From the NCBI RefSeq assembly GCF_900128505.1, contig NZ_LT669941.1, forward strand, positions 3,404,420-3,468,419: a stretch of DNA of 64,000 bases, read 5' to 3'. The notes beneath the pieces are model-generated. The model saw only the letters and a program-made list of their open reading frames with translations, was not told the DNA's origin and did no database searches. A program made the translations under genes and the position numbers. This DNA is from Parabacteroides timonensis. GTDB lineage: Bacteria; Bacteroidota; Bacteroidia; Bacteroidales; Tannerellaceae. Below, in pieces: positions 1-8,007 of this stretch; position 1 is the first letter of the stretch, and each line of letters opens with the position of its first letter.

Positions 1-701
1 GTATTACCACCATTATAAGATATTTTGGTACCGATATTAGACACATTAAACCCTAAGCTCCACAAAGCCTCTGCCTGCCCCAGAACCACATACTTTTCCA
101 GGTAACCGGCAATATCGGCTGCGAAAGCATTACCGGGAACGCGATGTTCATCCTGCGCATCCTGTCCCATATCCGAACGAATATAACGCATAGCTACGGC
201 CATAGAATAAGATTCGGACAATTTACGGCTGTAACTGACGTCGAATGCCATTTCATAAGGACTTACCGTATAACCGCCGCTTCCATCCGAACTGGTTTCA
301 TTACCAGTATTAATATCACCTAAAGAGAAATAACGCAGGGAAGCACCGATTGCCTGCAAATCACTATCACCGATCTTATAATAACCGGAAAGATTAGCCA
401 AAGCCACGTCATTAACCAATTTGCGCAACCAGGGAGTATATGACAAAGACACACCAGCCTTGCTGTACATAAAAGCATACTTGGCTGGGTTCCAGTATTG
501 TGAGTTTATATCCGGAGTAGTAGACGCTCCATTATCCCCCATCGCACCGGCACGAGCATCGGGAGCAATAGAAAGAGAAGGTACTGCTGTATTGACCGGA
601 GCAAATTTGCTTTTTCCATTATCTTCCGCCCACGTAGTAAATACGGTCAGTAAACTGAATACGACTATAAGTGTTGTACTAATTCTTGAATTCTTTATCA
701 T
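1..701 (-). CDS. porV: PorV (LptO), T9SS outer membrane shuttle protein, 3' end outside window
   Basis: Reading the minus strand from the ATG at 699-701 gives 233 codons without a stop to the window edge, so the gene is partial. The product begins with a hydrophobic signal peptide (about residues 8-26), then a region containing PSLSIAPDARAGAMGDNG, the N-terminal block typical of the PorV/FadL-like beta-barrel family of type IX secretion. PorV is known to bind cargo C-terminal domains at the outer membrane and present them to the PorU sortase. The gene lies 72 nt downstream of porU on the same strand, the same neighbourhood as in Porphyromonas gingivalis. Family identity is from motif and context recognition; I could not align it. 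Confidence 0.88.
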   Translation of the reverse strand, partial: MIKNSRISTTLIVVFSLLTVFTTWAEDNGKSKFAPVNTAVPSLSIAPDARAGAMGDNGASTTPDINSQYWNPAKYAFMYSKAGVSLSYTPWLRKLVNDVALANLSGYYKIGDSDLQAIGASLRYFSLGDINTGNETSSDGSGGYTVSPYEMAFDVSYSRKLSESYSMAVAMRYIRSDMGQDAQDEHRVPGNAFAADIAGYLEKYVVLGQAEALWSLGFNVSNIGTKISYNGGN

Positions 702-773
702 ACTATATTCCTGTTAAATACGCGGCAAGTAACAAACCTACCTTACGAACATATAAACTGATTTTGTTTTACT

Positions 774-3700
774 TTATTGTGCGAGGATTATTAATTTCTT
801 TGCTTCCGTCGCCTCCTTAGACCCGCCGGAACTGATCGCTGCACGATATATATAAACGCCGGGACGAAGCCGTCCTCCCCTGTTATTGGTCAGATCCCAC
901 GTCACCGTATACGATTTAAAGAGTTCGGACGAACCTGTTTCTTCATGTCTCCACTGCAAGCGCCCAACCATATCGTACACCATAATCCCGACGGTCAACT
1001 GACTTTCCGGACGGTTATGGAACAGATGGAATGTCACTTGCTCACGAGCCGGGACCGGAGTTGCCGACAGCTCCAGCAGATAGGGTTTCAAACCTTCCAC
1101 AACCTCGAATTCAAATTCCTGTGTCGTCGAGTTATTCTGTATATCCCAGACCTTAAACTCCGCCTTATGCATTCCCGGAGTCAATGCCGGGATCAGGAAC
1201 TTGACAATTCCCTCTCCTTCGCTTCCCGCTACCAGTTCATAGTAACTATTCAGATTATAACTTAGAGCCGGATTACCATCGATGATCAACATCATGTCAT
1301 GTCCGATACTGCTACCTGTTATATTCACACCACTCTTATCCCAAAGACGGGCTACAAAGAAGGGGGTAGTATTGACCTGTCCGCCACTCACAAAAGTCGA
1401 GTCATTCAGATAAAGTGTACGTATTTCCGGACCATCCTTATCGTCATCCGCATTATCGTCCGTTCCCCCGACACGATAATTCAAATAGGCACCCTGGGCT
1501 TCTATTTTACTCGTTTCATCCGATGCATAAAGATTCATCTTTCCGAATTCATTCGAATAAGAGATATCCTTCGGAACGGTAAATGTGAAACTAAACTTTC
1601 CCGAACGAACGGAGTCGTTACCTATAAAAAGTATGTTCGAGTAATCCGTATATTTGAAAGTTTTACCTGTATTGTTATTGTCCAATGTTTCATAAGAGAC
1701 ACGGCTATCCAGAACTGTCGGATTCAACAGGCCGGAGAAATCGGTTGCCACATTCCCATCCGGGTTCAGTACCTCGCCTTCGACGGTTATTTTTTGCAAT
1801 GCCTTAAAAGTAACAGGTTCGCTGGTTACAGGTTCCCCGTTTATCGCCGTCACATTCATGCGATATTCCGGATAACACAACTTCATAGCGGGGTCACCGA
1901 TCAAAGCAAATCCCAATTTATAACGAGTGGAACCCAATGCGCGTTTAGTCGCTTTCATCACTTCCCCCAGGGTCAACCGGCGTCCGTTCTTTTTCTCAAA
2001 CAAATTACGGATCAAGTTATCGTTAATTGAGAAGTTTGGACTGGAATAAGCTACACGGGTAGTAGTGAACAATCCGATACCGCCACTCACCTTATTCAAG
2101 AAAACCTGCTCACCGGCAGAAGTTACCGGAGCATCGAAACGACAAAAATCGCAGGTCGCAGTAATCCAGATCGGCAAACGGGGATAAGTCGATTTGGTAA
2201 TATCACTTTCCGTCAGCACTTGTTCATCACTCCAGGAAACAGTATTACCATGCCCTGTATAATTGATCAACAACTGACCGCTCTTAAGCAATTTCTGTAT
2301 ATCTGTCTTCACTGCCGGATAAGTACTCAAACCTCCCGAAATATCTTTTTTATAAGAATCGAAATAAATCTTATTCACCATGAACTCCGGATGGCTGGTG
2401 TTTATATACTCGCCCAGTTGGTCAGCCTGTTCAGCATGTTGTATCATATAACTATCGGCATTGTTACCGTCGTCAGCGACAAAGCAGACATTATTTTTCC
2501 ATGATCCGGTCTCATTATTATCCATATAATTGATCACCTTGTTGACCATATTGGTCGCCTCGGTCACAGTCCGGACAGGAAAACGGCCGATACCGATATC
2601 GATCTTCGAAGCTATCAGACCTTTTCCATTATTACTATCGTCAAGAAAACCGAAGTAATCGTCTATCACATACGATTTATCATCCAACGATTCATCCGTC
2701 TGGTAAGTCAACAGCATATTACTTGTCGTTACATTTTGCCAGCTAGACGTTAAAAAACGATTATCGAACGCACCGTCACCAAAAAGAAGAAGATATTTGG
2801 GAGCATCGCTTTCGGAAGTTTGCCGATCGTAAAACATCTTCATGAAACGACGATAAGCCGTAGCATCCGGTGTTCCACTGGAGAATTCGTTGTAGATCAC
2901 TTCCGGGGTAACTACCTGAACCGTCAGCCCGTCACGGTCGCGGTGAGCTTCCGCCAAACGTTCAGCTTGGCTCGTTAATCCCGGCTGTGCAATAATGATC
3001 ATATCCGTTTGCGGTAAAGCGTGCAGGTCCTGATTCGTTACATCACCTACAACTTTAGGAGACGGGAGTGACTGATTCCGTTGCACCAAGGCAAACTCCC
3101 TCAATGTTCCTCCCGGAATAGAGAAAGATAATTCGCTTCCACTCAGTTCTGTCTCCATCCGTTTCGGATTCACGGCATCCGTTACATCAAAAACCAATGT
3201 ATTCGCATTGGCATTCTGAATAACAAAACGAGAAGGATTCCCGACAGAAGCCAGACTACGGAAAAACGTACAGGCACCATAGGGTTGCAACTCCCGTTTC
3301 ATTTGCAAACGAATATAATCGAGGTAGACATTTTTATGGCCATATTGCCCGTATCTTACATTGACTTTGACATTCGCACTTTTATCACCTTTCCAGTCGG
3401 CCACTTCATACGCCAGGTTCGCTTTGGTATATTCATCGCTGGAAGAACTGTAACTAATCGTCCTCGAGATCAGTTCACTGCCATTCACACTCAGGGTTAC
3501 ATTTCCGGTACCGCTGATAGGCTTTGCGATAAAGCGGAGAGTTACTTTACCGTCGTCGTTGGTGATTCCTGTTATGTTGTTAAATGAAAAATCCCTCGAC
3601 AGGGTCATATCCATTGCTTCTCCGAACAACTCACGTCCGGAGTTATTAACAGAGACCAGATCTTTTTCATGCAACCGGTAATCATCAAAAGTCGTCACTT

Positions 3701-4160
3701 TCAAAGAAGCACCCGCAGCCGAAGCGACAGATTCCATTTCTTTTGTAGCGGTAGCATCCGTCAGAAAATAATACCCATACTGAGAGTAAGGATTATTGAC
3801 ATGGACAAAACACTGGTTAACGGTATCATAACTCCATTTCACCACGCCACGTCCGTAGAACAAAAGATAATCATCGCCACGCCAGGTGGCTACCGCCGGA
3901 ACATCATCGATATAAGGATTAGAGAAATCTTCATCCAGTATCCAGCCTCCATATCCATGTACGGAAACTTTTGTCGGATCGGAAAATCCCATCGAACGTA
4001 AATCGGCATAGGAGAGTTTATAGATACCGTCTTCTTCCACCTGTATTTTCACCCATTTACCGGATGACAAAACGGACTTGGCAGCATAAATACTTCCATC
4101 GGCCCGGACAGAAGAAAGAAAACAGATACTTATTATTAATGTATATAGTATTCGTAACAT
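774..4160 (-). CDS. porU: PorU, type IX secretion C-terminal signal peptidase/sortase (C25 gingipain-like)
   Basis: The 1128-residue product has a short signal peptide, a long beta-rich N-terminal part and a C25 cysteine-protease domain. The catalytic His is in INYTGHGNTVSW (about residue 636) and the catalytic Cys in TATCDFC (about residue 670). The C-terminus (TPVPAREQVTFHLF, then PGVYIYRAAI) resembles a T9SS/FlgD-like C-terminal domain, as expected because PorU itself carries one. Known role: at the cell surface it removes cargo sorting domains and attaches cargo to A-LPS. Start is the ATG at 4158-4160. It lies 69 nt downstream of an FAH-family gene; TTGACAG heptad repeats sit in that gap, directly upstream of the start. 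Confidence 0.93.
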   Translation of the reverse strand: MLRILYTLIISICFLSSVRADGSIYAAKSVLSSGKWVKIQVEEDGIYKLSYADLRSMGFSDPTKVSVHGYGGWILDEDFSNPYIDDVPAVATWRGDDYLLFYGRGVVKWSYDTVNQCFVHVNNPYSQYGYYFLTDATATKEMESVASAAGASLKVTTFDDYRLHEKDLVSVNNSGRELFGEAMDMTLSRDFSFNNITGITNDDGKVTLRFIAKPISGTGNVTLSVNGSELISRTISYSSSSDEYTKANLAYEVADWKGDKSANVKVNVRYGQYGHKNVYLDYIRLQMKRELQPYGACTFFRSLASVGNPSRFVIQNANANTLVFDVTDAVNPKRMETELSGSELSFSIPGGTLREFALVQRNQSLPSPKVVGDVTNQDLHALPQTDMIIIAQPGLTSQAERLAEAHRDRDGLTVQVVTPEVIYNEFSSGTPDATAYRRFMKMFYDRQTSESDAPKYLLLFGDGAFDNRFLTSSWQNVTTSNMLLTYQTDESLDDKSYVIDDYFGFLDDSNNGKGLIASKIDIGIGRFPVRTVTEATNMVNKVINYMDNNETGSWKNNVCFVADDGNNADSYMIQHAEQADQLGEYINTSHPEFMVNKIYFDSYKKDISGGLSTYPAVKTDIQKLLKSGQLLINYTGHGNTVSWSDEQVLTESDITKSTYPRLPIWITATCDFCRFDAPVTSAGEQVFLNKVSGGIGLFTTTRVAYSSPNFSINDNLIRNLFEKKNGRRLTLGEVMKATKRALGSTRYKLGFALIGDPAMKLCYPEYRMNVTAINGEPVTSEPVTFKALQKITVEGEVLNPDGNVATDFSGLLNPTVLDSRVSYETLDNNNTGKTFKYTDYSNILFIGNDSVRSGKFSFTFTVPKDISYSNEFGKMNLYASDETSKIEAQGAYLNYRVGGTDDNADDDKDGPEIRTLYLNDSTFVSGGQVNTTPFFVARLWDKSGVNITGSSIGHDMMLIIDGNPALSYNLNSYYELVAGSEGEGIVKFLIPALTPGMHKAEFKVWDIQNNSTTQEFEFEVVEGLKPYLLELSATPVPAREQVTFHLFHNRPESQLTVGIMVYDMVGRLQWRHEETGSSELFKSYTVTWDLTNNRGGRLRPGVYIYRAAISSGGSKEATEAKKLIILAQ

Positions 4161-4170
4161 AATCCTTTTT

Positions 4171-4204
4171 TAGTTGACAGTGATAGTTGACACGTGACAG
4201 TTAA
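4171..4204. repeat. TTGACAG-type heptanucleotide repeat, copy 1
   Basis: Degenerate tandem 7-mers (TTGACAG, TGATAG, TTGACAC, GTGACAG) lie between the FAH-family gene and porU, ending about 10 nt before the porU start. The same family recurs near 17.1, 17.2, 29.3 and 41.8 kb. Confidence 0.7.
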
Positions 4205-4229
4205 AGTCATCCACAACTGCTTCTGCCAA

Positions 4230-4844
4230 CTATTTTACGTAAAAATCAAGCAACTTACGTTCGCCGATATATCCCTGCAAATGGTCATCGATCTTCACAG
4301 GTCCCACTCCCGCCGGAGTTCCTGTAAATATCAGATCTCCTATCTTGAGGGTAAAAAAACGACTAACATAAGCGATAACCTTGTCTACCGGGAAAAGCAT
4401 ATCCGAAGTATTTCCCTCCTGCACCTTCTGTCCGTTTATATCCAGATGAAACGGGATACGGTTCACATCCCCCAGTTTATCCAATGGCACAAACGTCCCG
4501 ATCACAGCCGAATTATCAAATGCTTTACTGATCTCCCAAGGTAATCCCTTCGCACGCAGTTCTTTTTGCAGGTCACGGGCGGTAAAATCGATGCCGACTG
4601 TAACTTCATTATAATAACGATGTGCAAAACGTTCGGCGATATTCTTACCCAGCCGGTCTATCTTTACAACAATCTCGGTTTCGTAATGTATCTCCGACGA
4701 AAAATCAGGGATAAAGAACGGCTTCCCGTCTTTCAACAGGGAGGAATCGGACTTCATAAAGATAGTAGGTTCCGATAATTCTAACGAATGATGCAGCTCT
4801 TTATTGTGTTCTGCATAATTCATTCCTACTGCTATGATCTTCAT
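4230..4844 (-). CDS. Fumarylacetoacetate hydrolase (FAH) family protein
   Basis: The 204-residue protein has the compact FAH fold only, without the N-terminal extension of true fumarylacetoacetases. Metal-ligand signatures are visible: HYETEIVVKI (two Glu), GIDFTARDLQ (Asp), and the C-terminal FTGTPAGVGPV loop. Members act on 2-oxo-dicarboxylic acids as hydrolases, isomerases or oxaloacetate decarboxylases; the substrate cannot be read from sequence. Its ATG (4842-4844) follows the rex stop codon (4846-4848) after one base, so the two are very likely one transcript with coupled translation. That links a cytoplasmic organic-acid enzyme to a redox regulator. Confidence 0.85.
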   Translation of the reverse strand: MKIIAVGMNYAEHNKELHHSLELSEPTIFMKSDSSLLKDGKPFFIPDFSSEIHYETEIVVKIDRLGKNIAERFAHRYYNEVTVGIDFTARDLQKELRAKGLPWEISKAFDNSAVIGTFVPLDKLGDVNRIPFHLDINGQKVQEGNTSDMLFPVDKVIAYVSRFFTLKIGDLIFTGTPAGVGPVKIDDHLQGYIGERKLLDFYVK

Positions 4845-4845
4845 T

Positions 4846-5496
4846 TCAGTGATTTATTGAGTTCAAACGATTAAACATGACAGCCAGATGGGCATACATG
4901 GAAGTATTCTGTACGACAATGTGTTCCGGCACACGGATACGGAACGGGGTAAAGTTCCACAGGGCTTTGATCCCTCCGGCAATGATCTGCTCGGTAACCT
5001 CCTGTGCCTTATCTACCGGAACCGTGATCACACCGATCGTTGCACCGTATTCTTTTTGTTTGGTAGGGAAATCATCCAGGTGAAAAACCGGGATCCCATT
5101 GATCACGGAACCTGCCAGTTCCCGGCGTACATCGAAACCGGCTACAATCTCGAGTCCATACTGGTTCAATCCTGAGTCTTGCAGCAGGGCAGCTCCCAAA
5201 CTACCTACACCAAATAAAAAAGCCTTATGCTGTGCAGTAAAACCTAAAAAGTCTTCCAACACATCCACAAGGGTACAAATCTCATAACCAACCCTGGTCT
5301 TTCCGGAAATATTTACAAAAGAGAGATCTTTTGCCACCTGACTGGGGTCTACATTAATCTCTTTTGCGATCTGGGTAGATGATACAAACGTCTCTCCCTT
5401 ACCTTTCAAGAGCTTTAGGAAGGCAAGATACCAGGGCAGTCTCCGGAGGGTAGGCTCCGGTATTTTCCAGGCTTGTTTCATTTCATCGTTGGCCAT
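4846..5496 (-). CDS. rex: Redox-sensing transcriptional repressor Rex
   Basis: The 216-residue product starts at the ATG at 5494-5496 (MANDEMKQAW). A longer reading from 5556 is rejected because a -7 promoter box at 5524-5531 lies inside it. The N-terminal winged helix (about residues 10-80) contains TQIAKEINVDPSQVAKDL. A Rossmann NADH site FGVGSLG follows at about 95-101, and the C-terminal domain-swap helix ends the protein. Rex represses fermentation and respiration genes at low NADH/NAD+ in other bacteria. It heads the colinear run rex, FAH-family gene, porU, porV. No Rex operator was identified with confidence. Confidence 0.93.
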   Translation of the reverse strand: MANDEMKQAWKIPEPTLRRLPWYLAFLKLLKGKGETFVSSTQIAKEINVDPSQVAKDLSFVNISGKTRVGYEICTLVDVLEDFLGFTAQHKAFLFGVGSLGAALLQDSGLNQYGLEIVAGFDVRRELAGSVINGIPVFHLDDFPTKQKEYGATIGVITVPVDKAQEVTEQIIAGGIKALWNFTPFRIRVPEHIVVQNTSMYAHLAVMFNRLNSINH

Positions 5497-5523
5497 TATC
5501 TTTATACTTATTAATGCAGCACA

Positions 5524-5531
5524 CAAAAGTA
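5524..5531 (-). promoter_or_regulatory. Predicted rex promoter, -7 box
   Basis: TACTTTTG on the minus strand fits the Bacteroidetes -7 consensus TAnnTTTG, 28 nt upstream of the chosen rex start. No good -33 box was assigned. Confidence 0.65.
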
Positions 5532-5611
5532 CAATTTTGTTCCTAAACATAGGCAAAAGCTATCATTTTTTGTTCCAAAACATGAATTAAACTCTTATCG
5601 GCTATTTTCAA

Positions 5612-5649
5612 TAAACAAAAAGCTCCGGTAATATACATTACCAGAGCTT
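5612..5649 (-). terminator. Terminator of the arabinan-type PUL
   Basis: On the minus strand a 13-position stem with one mismatch (AAGCTC...GAGCTT outer arms at 5644-5649 and 5620-5625) is followed by a T-rich tract (TTTTTGTTTATT). It lies 100 nt after the last GH43 gene. Confidence 0.75.
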
Positions 5650-5748
5650 ACTTTGCCTGTCTTCATTCTTCACAAAGCTCGAACAGAAAACTTTATCAGA
5701 TTATTTCCATTTACCTTTTTAACATGTAATATTTTTGATCATCCTCTC

Positions 5749-6744
5749 TTATTTTTCTGCTGGCAGTTTATCGACGACCATAGGCCGGATAAGATTTCCT
5801 CCTAACGAAACGACTCCGTTTTTGAGAGACATATCAACAACATACGAATTACGGGGATGTATTTCCGTCTCGCTCTTATGAGCATGGAAGACATAACGCA
5901 TTTTGCCGTCTTTATCAATGAAAGGAGCACCATGACCAACACCAACCAACCCTTCATAATTATGCAAAATAGGGTTTCCTTCATATTTCTTCCATGGACC
6001 GAACGGAGAATCAGAGATAGCAAAACCTACTGCGTAATCCTGGCTCGTATAGCCATTCGCCGAATACACTAAATAATAAACACCGTTTTGCTTAAAGACA
6101 GAAGGGCCTTCCACCACTTTTGGCAGAATCAATTCCCACGGTTCCTCGGCTTTGAAACATTGCGTCAATGTCTCTTCTTTTATCTCTTTCAAGTTTTCTT
6201 TCAACTCTGCACACCAAATAACATTACCATCATTGAAACGAACAAAATAGAGATAGGCTTTACCGTCTTCATCGAAAAAGACCGAAGTATCGATACCCTT
6301 TTCTTCACGAATCGGCTTATATTCGTCTTGTTTAAACGGGCCTAAAGGAGAATCAGACGTAGCAACACAGATATGTTCTTCAGAAGAATAAAACATATAG
6401 AACTTTTTCTCTTTTTCCACATAATAAACTTCCGGGGCCCAAAACATAGACTCACCATAAGAGTTCGTATTACTGAGAGACAAAGCGGAAGCACGTTCCC
6501 AAAACTCGAGATCCTTGGAATAATACACATCGAATCCGGTTCCAACATTTGTCCCGTATATATAATAAAGACCGTCATGAACCAGAATATACGGGTCTGC
6601 CAAAGGAACCGTCGTCGAAAGGACGGTTATCGGATTTTCTTCCTCCGGCGGTATCTGATTCTTTTTATCCCCCTCCCCATCATTGCAATTCATACATACG
6701 AAAAGAGGAAGCGATAACAACAATAAAATCCATTTCTTTTTCAT
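5749..6744 (-). CDS. Glycoside hydrolase family 43 lipoprotein
   Basis: The 331-residue product starts with a lipoprotein signal (Cys17 or Cys20 as lipidation site; the lipobox is ambiguous). It has the five-bladed GH43 layout: catalytic-base Asp in ADPYI (Asp50), then FWAPEVYYV, the pKa-tuning Asp in DTSVFFDEDG, the acid Glu in VEGPSVFKQNG, and GHGAPFIDKDG. GH43 enzymes include alpha-L-arabinofuranosidases and beta-xylosidases. Beside an arabinanase-like gene, arabinofuranosidase is the better guess, but this is inference. It is the last gene of the PUL, 33 nt after the other GH43, and is followed by a clear terminator. Confidence 0.88.
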   Translation of the reverse strand: MKKKWILLLLSLPLFVCMNCNDGEGDKKNQIPPEEENPITVLSTTVPLADPYILVHDGLYYIYGTNVGTGFDVYYSKDLEFWERASALSLSNTNSYGESMFWAPEVYYVEKEKKFYMFYSSEEHICVATSDSPLGPFKQDEYKPIREEKGIDTSVFFDEDGKAYLYFVRFNDGNVIWCAELKENLKEIKEETLTQCFKAEEPWELILPKVVEGPSVFKQNGVYYLVYSANGYTSQDYAVGFAISDSPFGPWKKYEGNPILHNYEGLVGVGHGAPFIDKDGKMRYVFHAHKSETEIHPRNSYVVDMSLKNGVVSLGGNLIRPMVVDKLPAEK

Positions 6745-6777
6745 CGACTAAATATATAATAAGGTTAAACACTCACA

Positions 6778-7845
6778 TTATTCAATTACCGGACGGAATG
6801 CTCCGTTAGAAGGTTCTTGCTTCTCTACATAAGGCCATCCCTCCTCATCCCACAAAACACGATCCAGTAACACCTGTCGCTGTGCATCCAGCCGTTCCAG
6901 CTCGAAAGCATGATAGAGCATCCAGGTGTTCTTTTCATCGTCTTCCAGGAGAATGGAATTATGTCCGGTCCCAACAAAACGATCATTTTTCCGGAGCACG
7001 ACTTCATGCTTATTATCCAACATCTTCTCTCCTTGCCTATTGACATACGGACCGGACAGTTCTTTCGAACGAGCAACAACCGTAGTGTAGGTACTGTTCT
7101 TACCCTCACAACAAGAGCCTATAGAGCCGAACAGATAATAATATCCGTCGCGCTTCCAAAGATTAATACCCTCATAGGCACTTCCGGCAATCTGTCGCTT
7201 GGTATCGAACTTCGGAGTGATTTGTAAATCGTCCGTCACATCAAGCTCCATTATATAAATGCCGAAAAAGCTACCCCAAAGCATATAATATTTGCCACCT
7301 TCCTCATAGAAGAACTGATCGATTGAATTCTCCACATTAACCTCACGACTGTCGAACACTTTCCCCTTCACTTCAAAAGGTCCTTCAGGAGAATCCGAAA
7401 CAGCATAACCGACCGTGCTGACCCAATGGTTTCCCCATTGTGCCAACGAATAGAACAAGACATATTTGCCTTTGATATAACGGATCTCAGGTGCCCAAAT
7501 AGCAGCATGCACATTATCCTTATTGTCCTTGTTACCGGCAAGAAAATCCGGACGTGTCTTATCGTTAAAGGCTACACCGACTTCCTCCCACTCGACCATA
7601 TCTTTTGAGCGGAAAATCGGCAAATTACGAATATCTTCAGTTGCATACAGATAATAAAAACCATCTGCCGTACGGATAGCAGTCGGATCCGGTAGCGATA
7701 TCTTTATCACCGGATTATGATAGGCAAGCTGCGAATCATCAACTTCCGGAATCGGCTGTTTCTCCGGGTTTTTAGAATTGTCACCTCCACCACAAGCAAC
7801 CAAAAACAGAAGGCCTGAAAACACTATTGAATCTTTCACTTTCAT
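6778..7845 (-). CDS. GH43 lipoprotein, probable endo-1,5-alpha-L-arabinanase
   Basis: The 355-residue product has lipobox FLVAC (Cys18) followed by GGG. GH43 motifs in order: base Asp in SLPDPTAI (Asp53), IWAPEIRYI, NSIDQFFYEEGG, the Glu in AYEGINLWKRDG, then GSCCEGKNSTYTTVVARS and GTGHNSI. The double Cys with STY and VARS, plus GTGHNS, is the pattern known from endo-arabinanases of family 43. Expected role: cut the alpha-1,5-arabinan backbone, probably at the cell surface or periplasm. It lies 162 nt after susD; two hairpins occupy that gap. Confidence 0.85.
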   Translation of the reverse strand: MKVKDSIVFSGLLFLVACGGGDNSKNPEKQPIPEVDDSQLAYHNPVIKISLPDPTAIRTADGFYYLYATEDIRNLPIFRSKDMVEWEEVGVAFNDKTRPDFLAGNKDNKDNVHAAIWAPEIRYIKGKYVLFYSLAQWGNHWVSTVGYAVSDSPEGPFEVKGKVFDSREVNVENSIDQFFYEEGGKYYMLWGSFFGIYIMELDVTDDLQITPKFDTKRQIAGSAYEGINLWKRDGYYYLFGSIGSCCEGKNSTYTTVVARSKELSGPYVNRQGEKMLDNKHEVVLRKNDRFVGTGHNSILLEDDEKNTWMLYHAFELERLDAQRQVLLDRVLWDEEGWPYVEKQEPSNGAFRPVIE

Positions 7846-7908
7846 TACAAAATAATTTTACTCGGTTTTATGGATAACCCGACAGTCCTTTCAAGGATCG
7901 TCAGAGAC

Positions 7909-7969
7909 TTCCTCCAACAATTAGTGACTATTGGAGGAATCTACCGCCGACTTCAGATGGAGTCGACGG
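7909..7969 (-). promoter_or_regulatory. Two intergenic hairpins between susD and the GH43 genes
   Basis: The first stem is a perfect 9-bp pair (7909-7917 with 7931-7939). The second pairs 7944-7952 with 7961-7969 with one mismatch around an 8-nt loop. Neither has a T-tract, so they look more like mRNA-stability or attenuation elements that set enzyme levels below SusCD levels than like terminators. Function is inference. Confidence 0.5.
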
Positions 7970-8007
7970 CACTTCCTATGACACAAAATGTGAATAATAG
8001 AACAATA

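Noticed and set aside
1299..2030. 243-codon open frame on the plus strand
   Set aside because: Lies wholly antisense to the catalytic half of porU and shows no family resemblance or promoter; a shadow of that gene.
5497..5556. Upstream start for rex
   Set aside because: The extension contains the predicted promoter and is a hydrophobic stretch foreign to Rex proteins.
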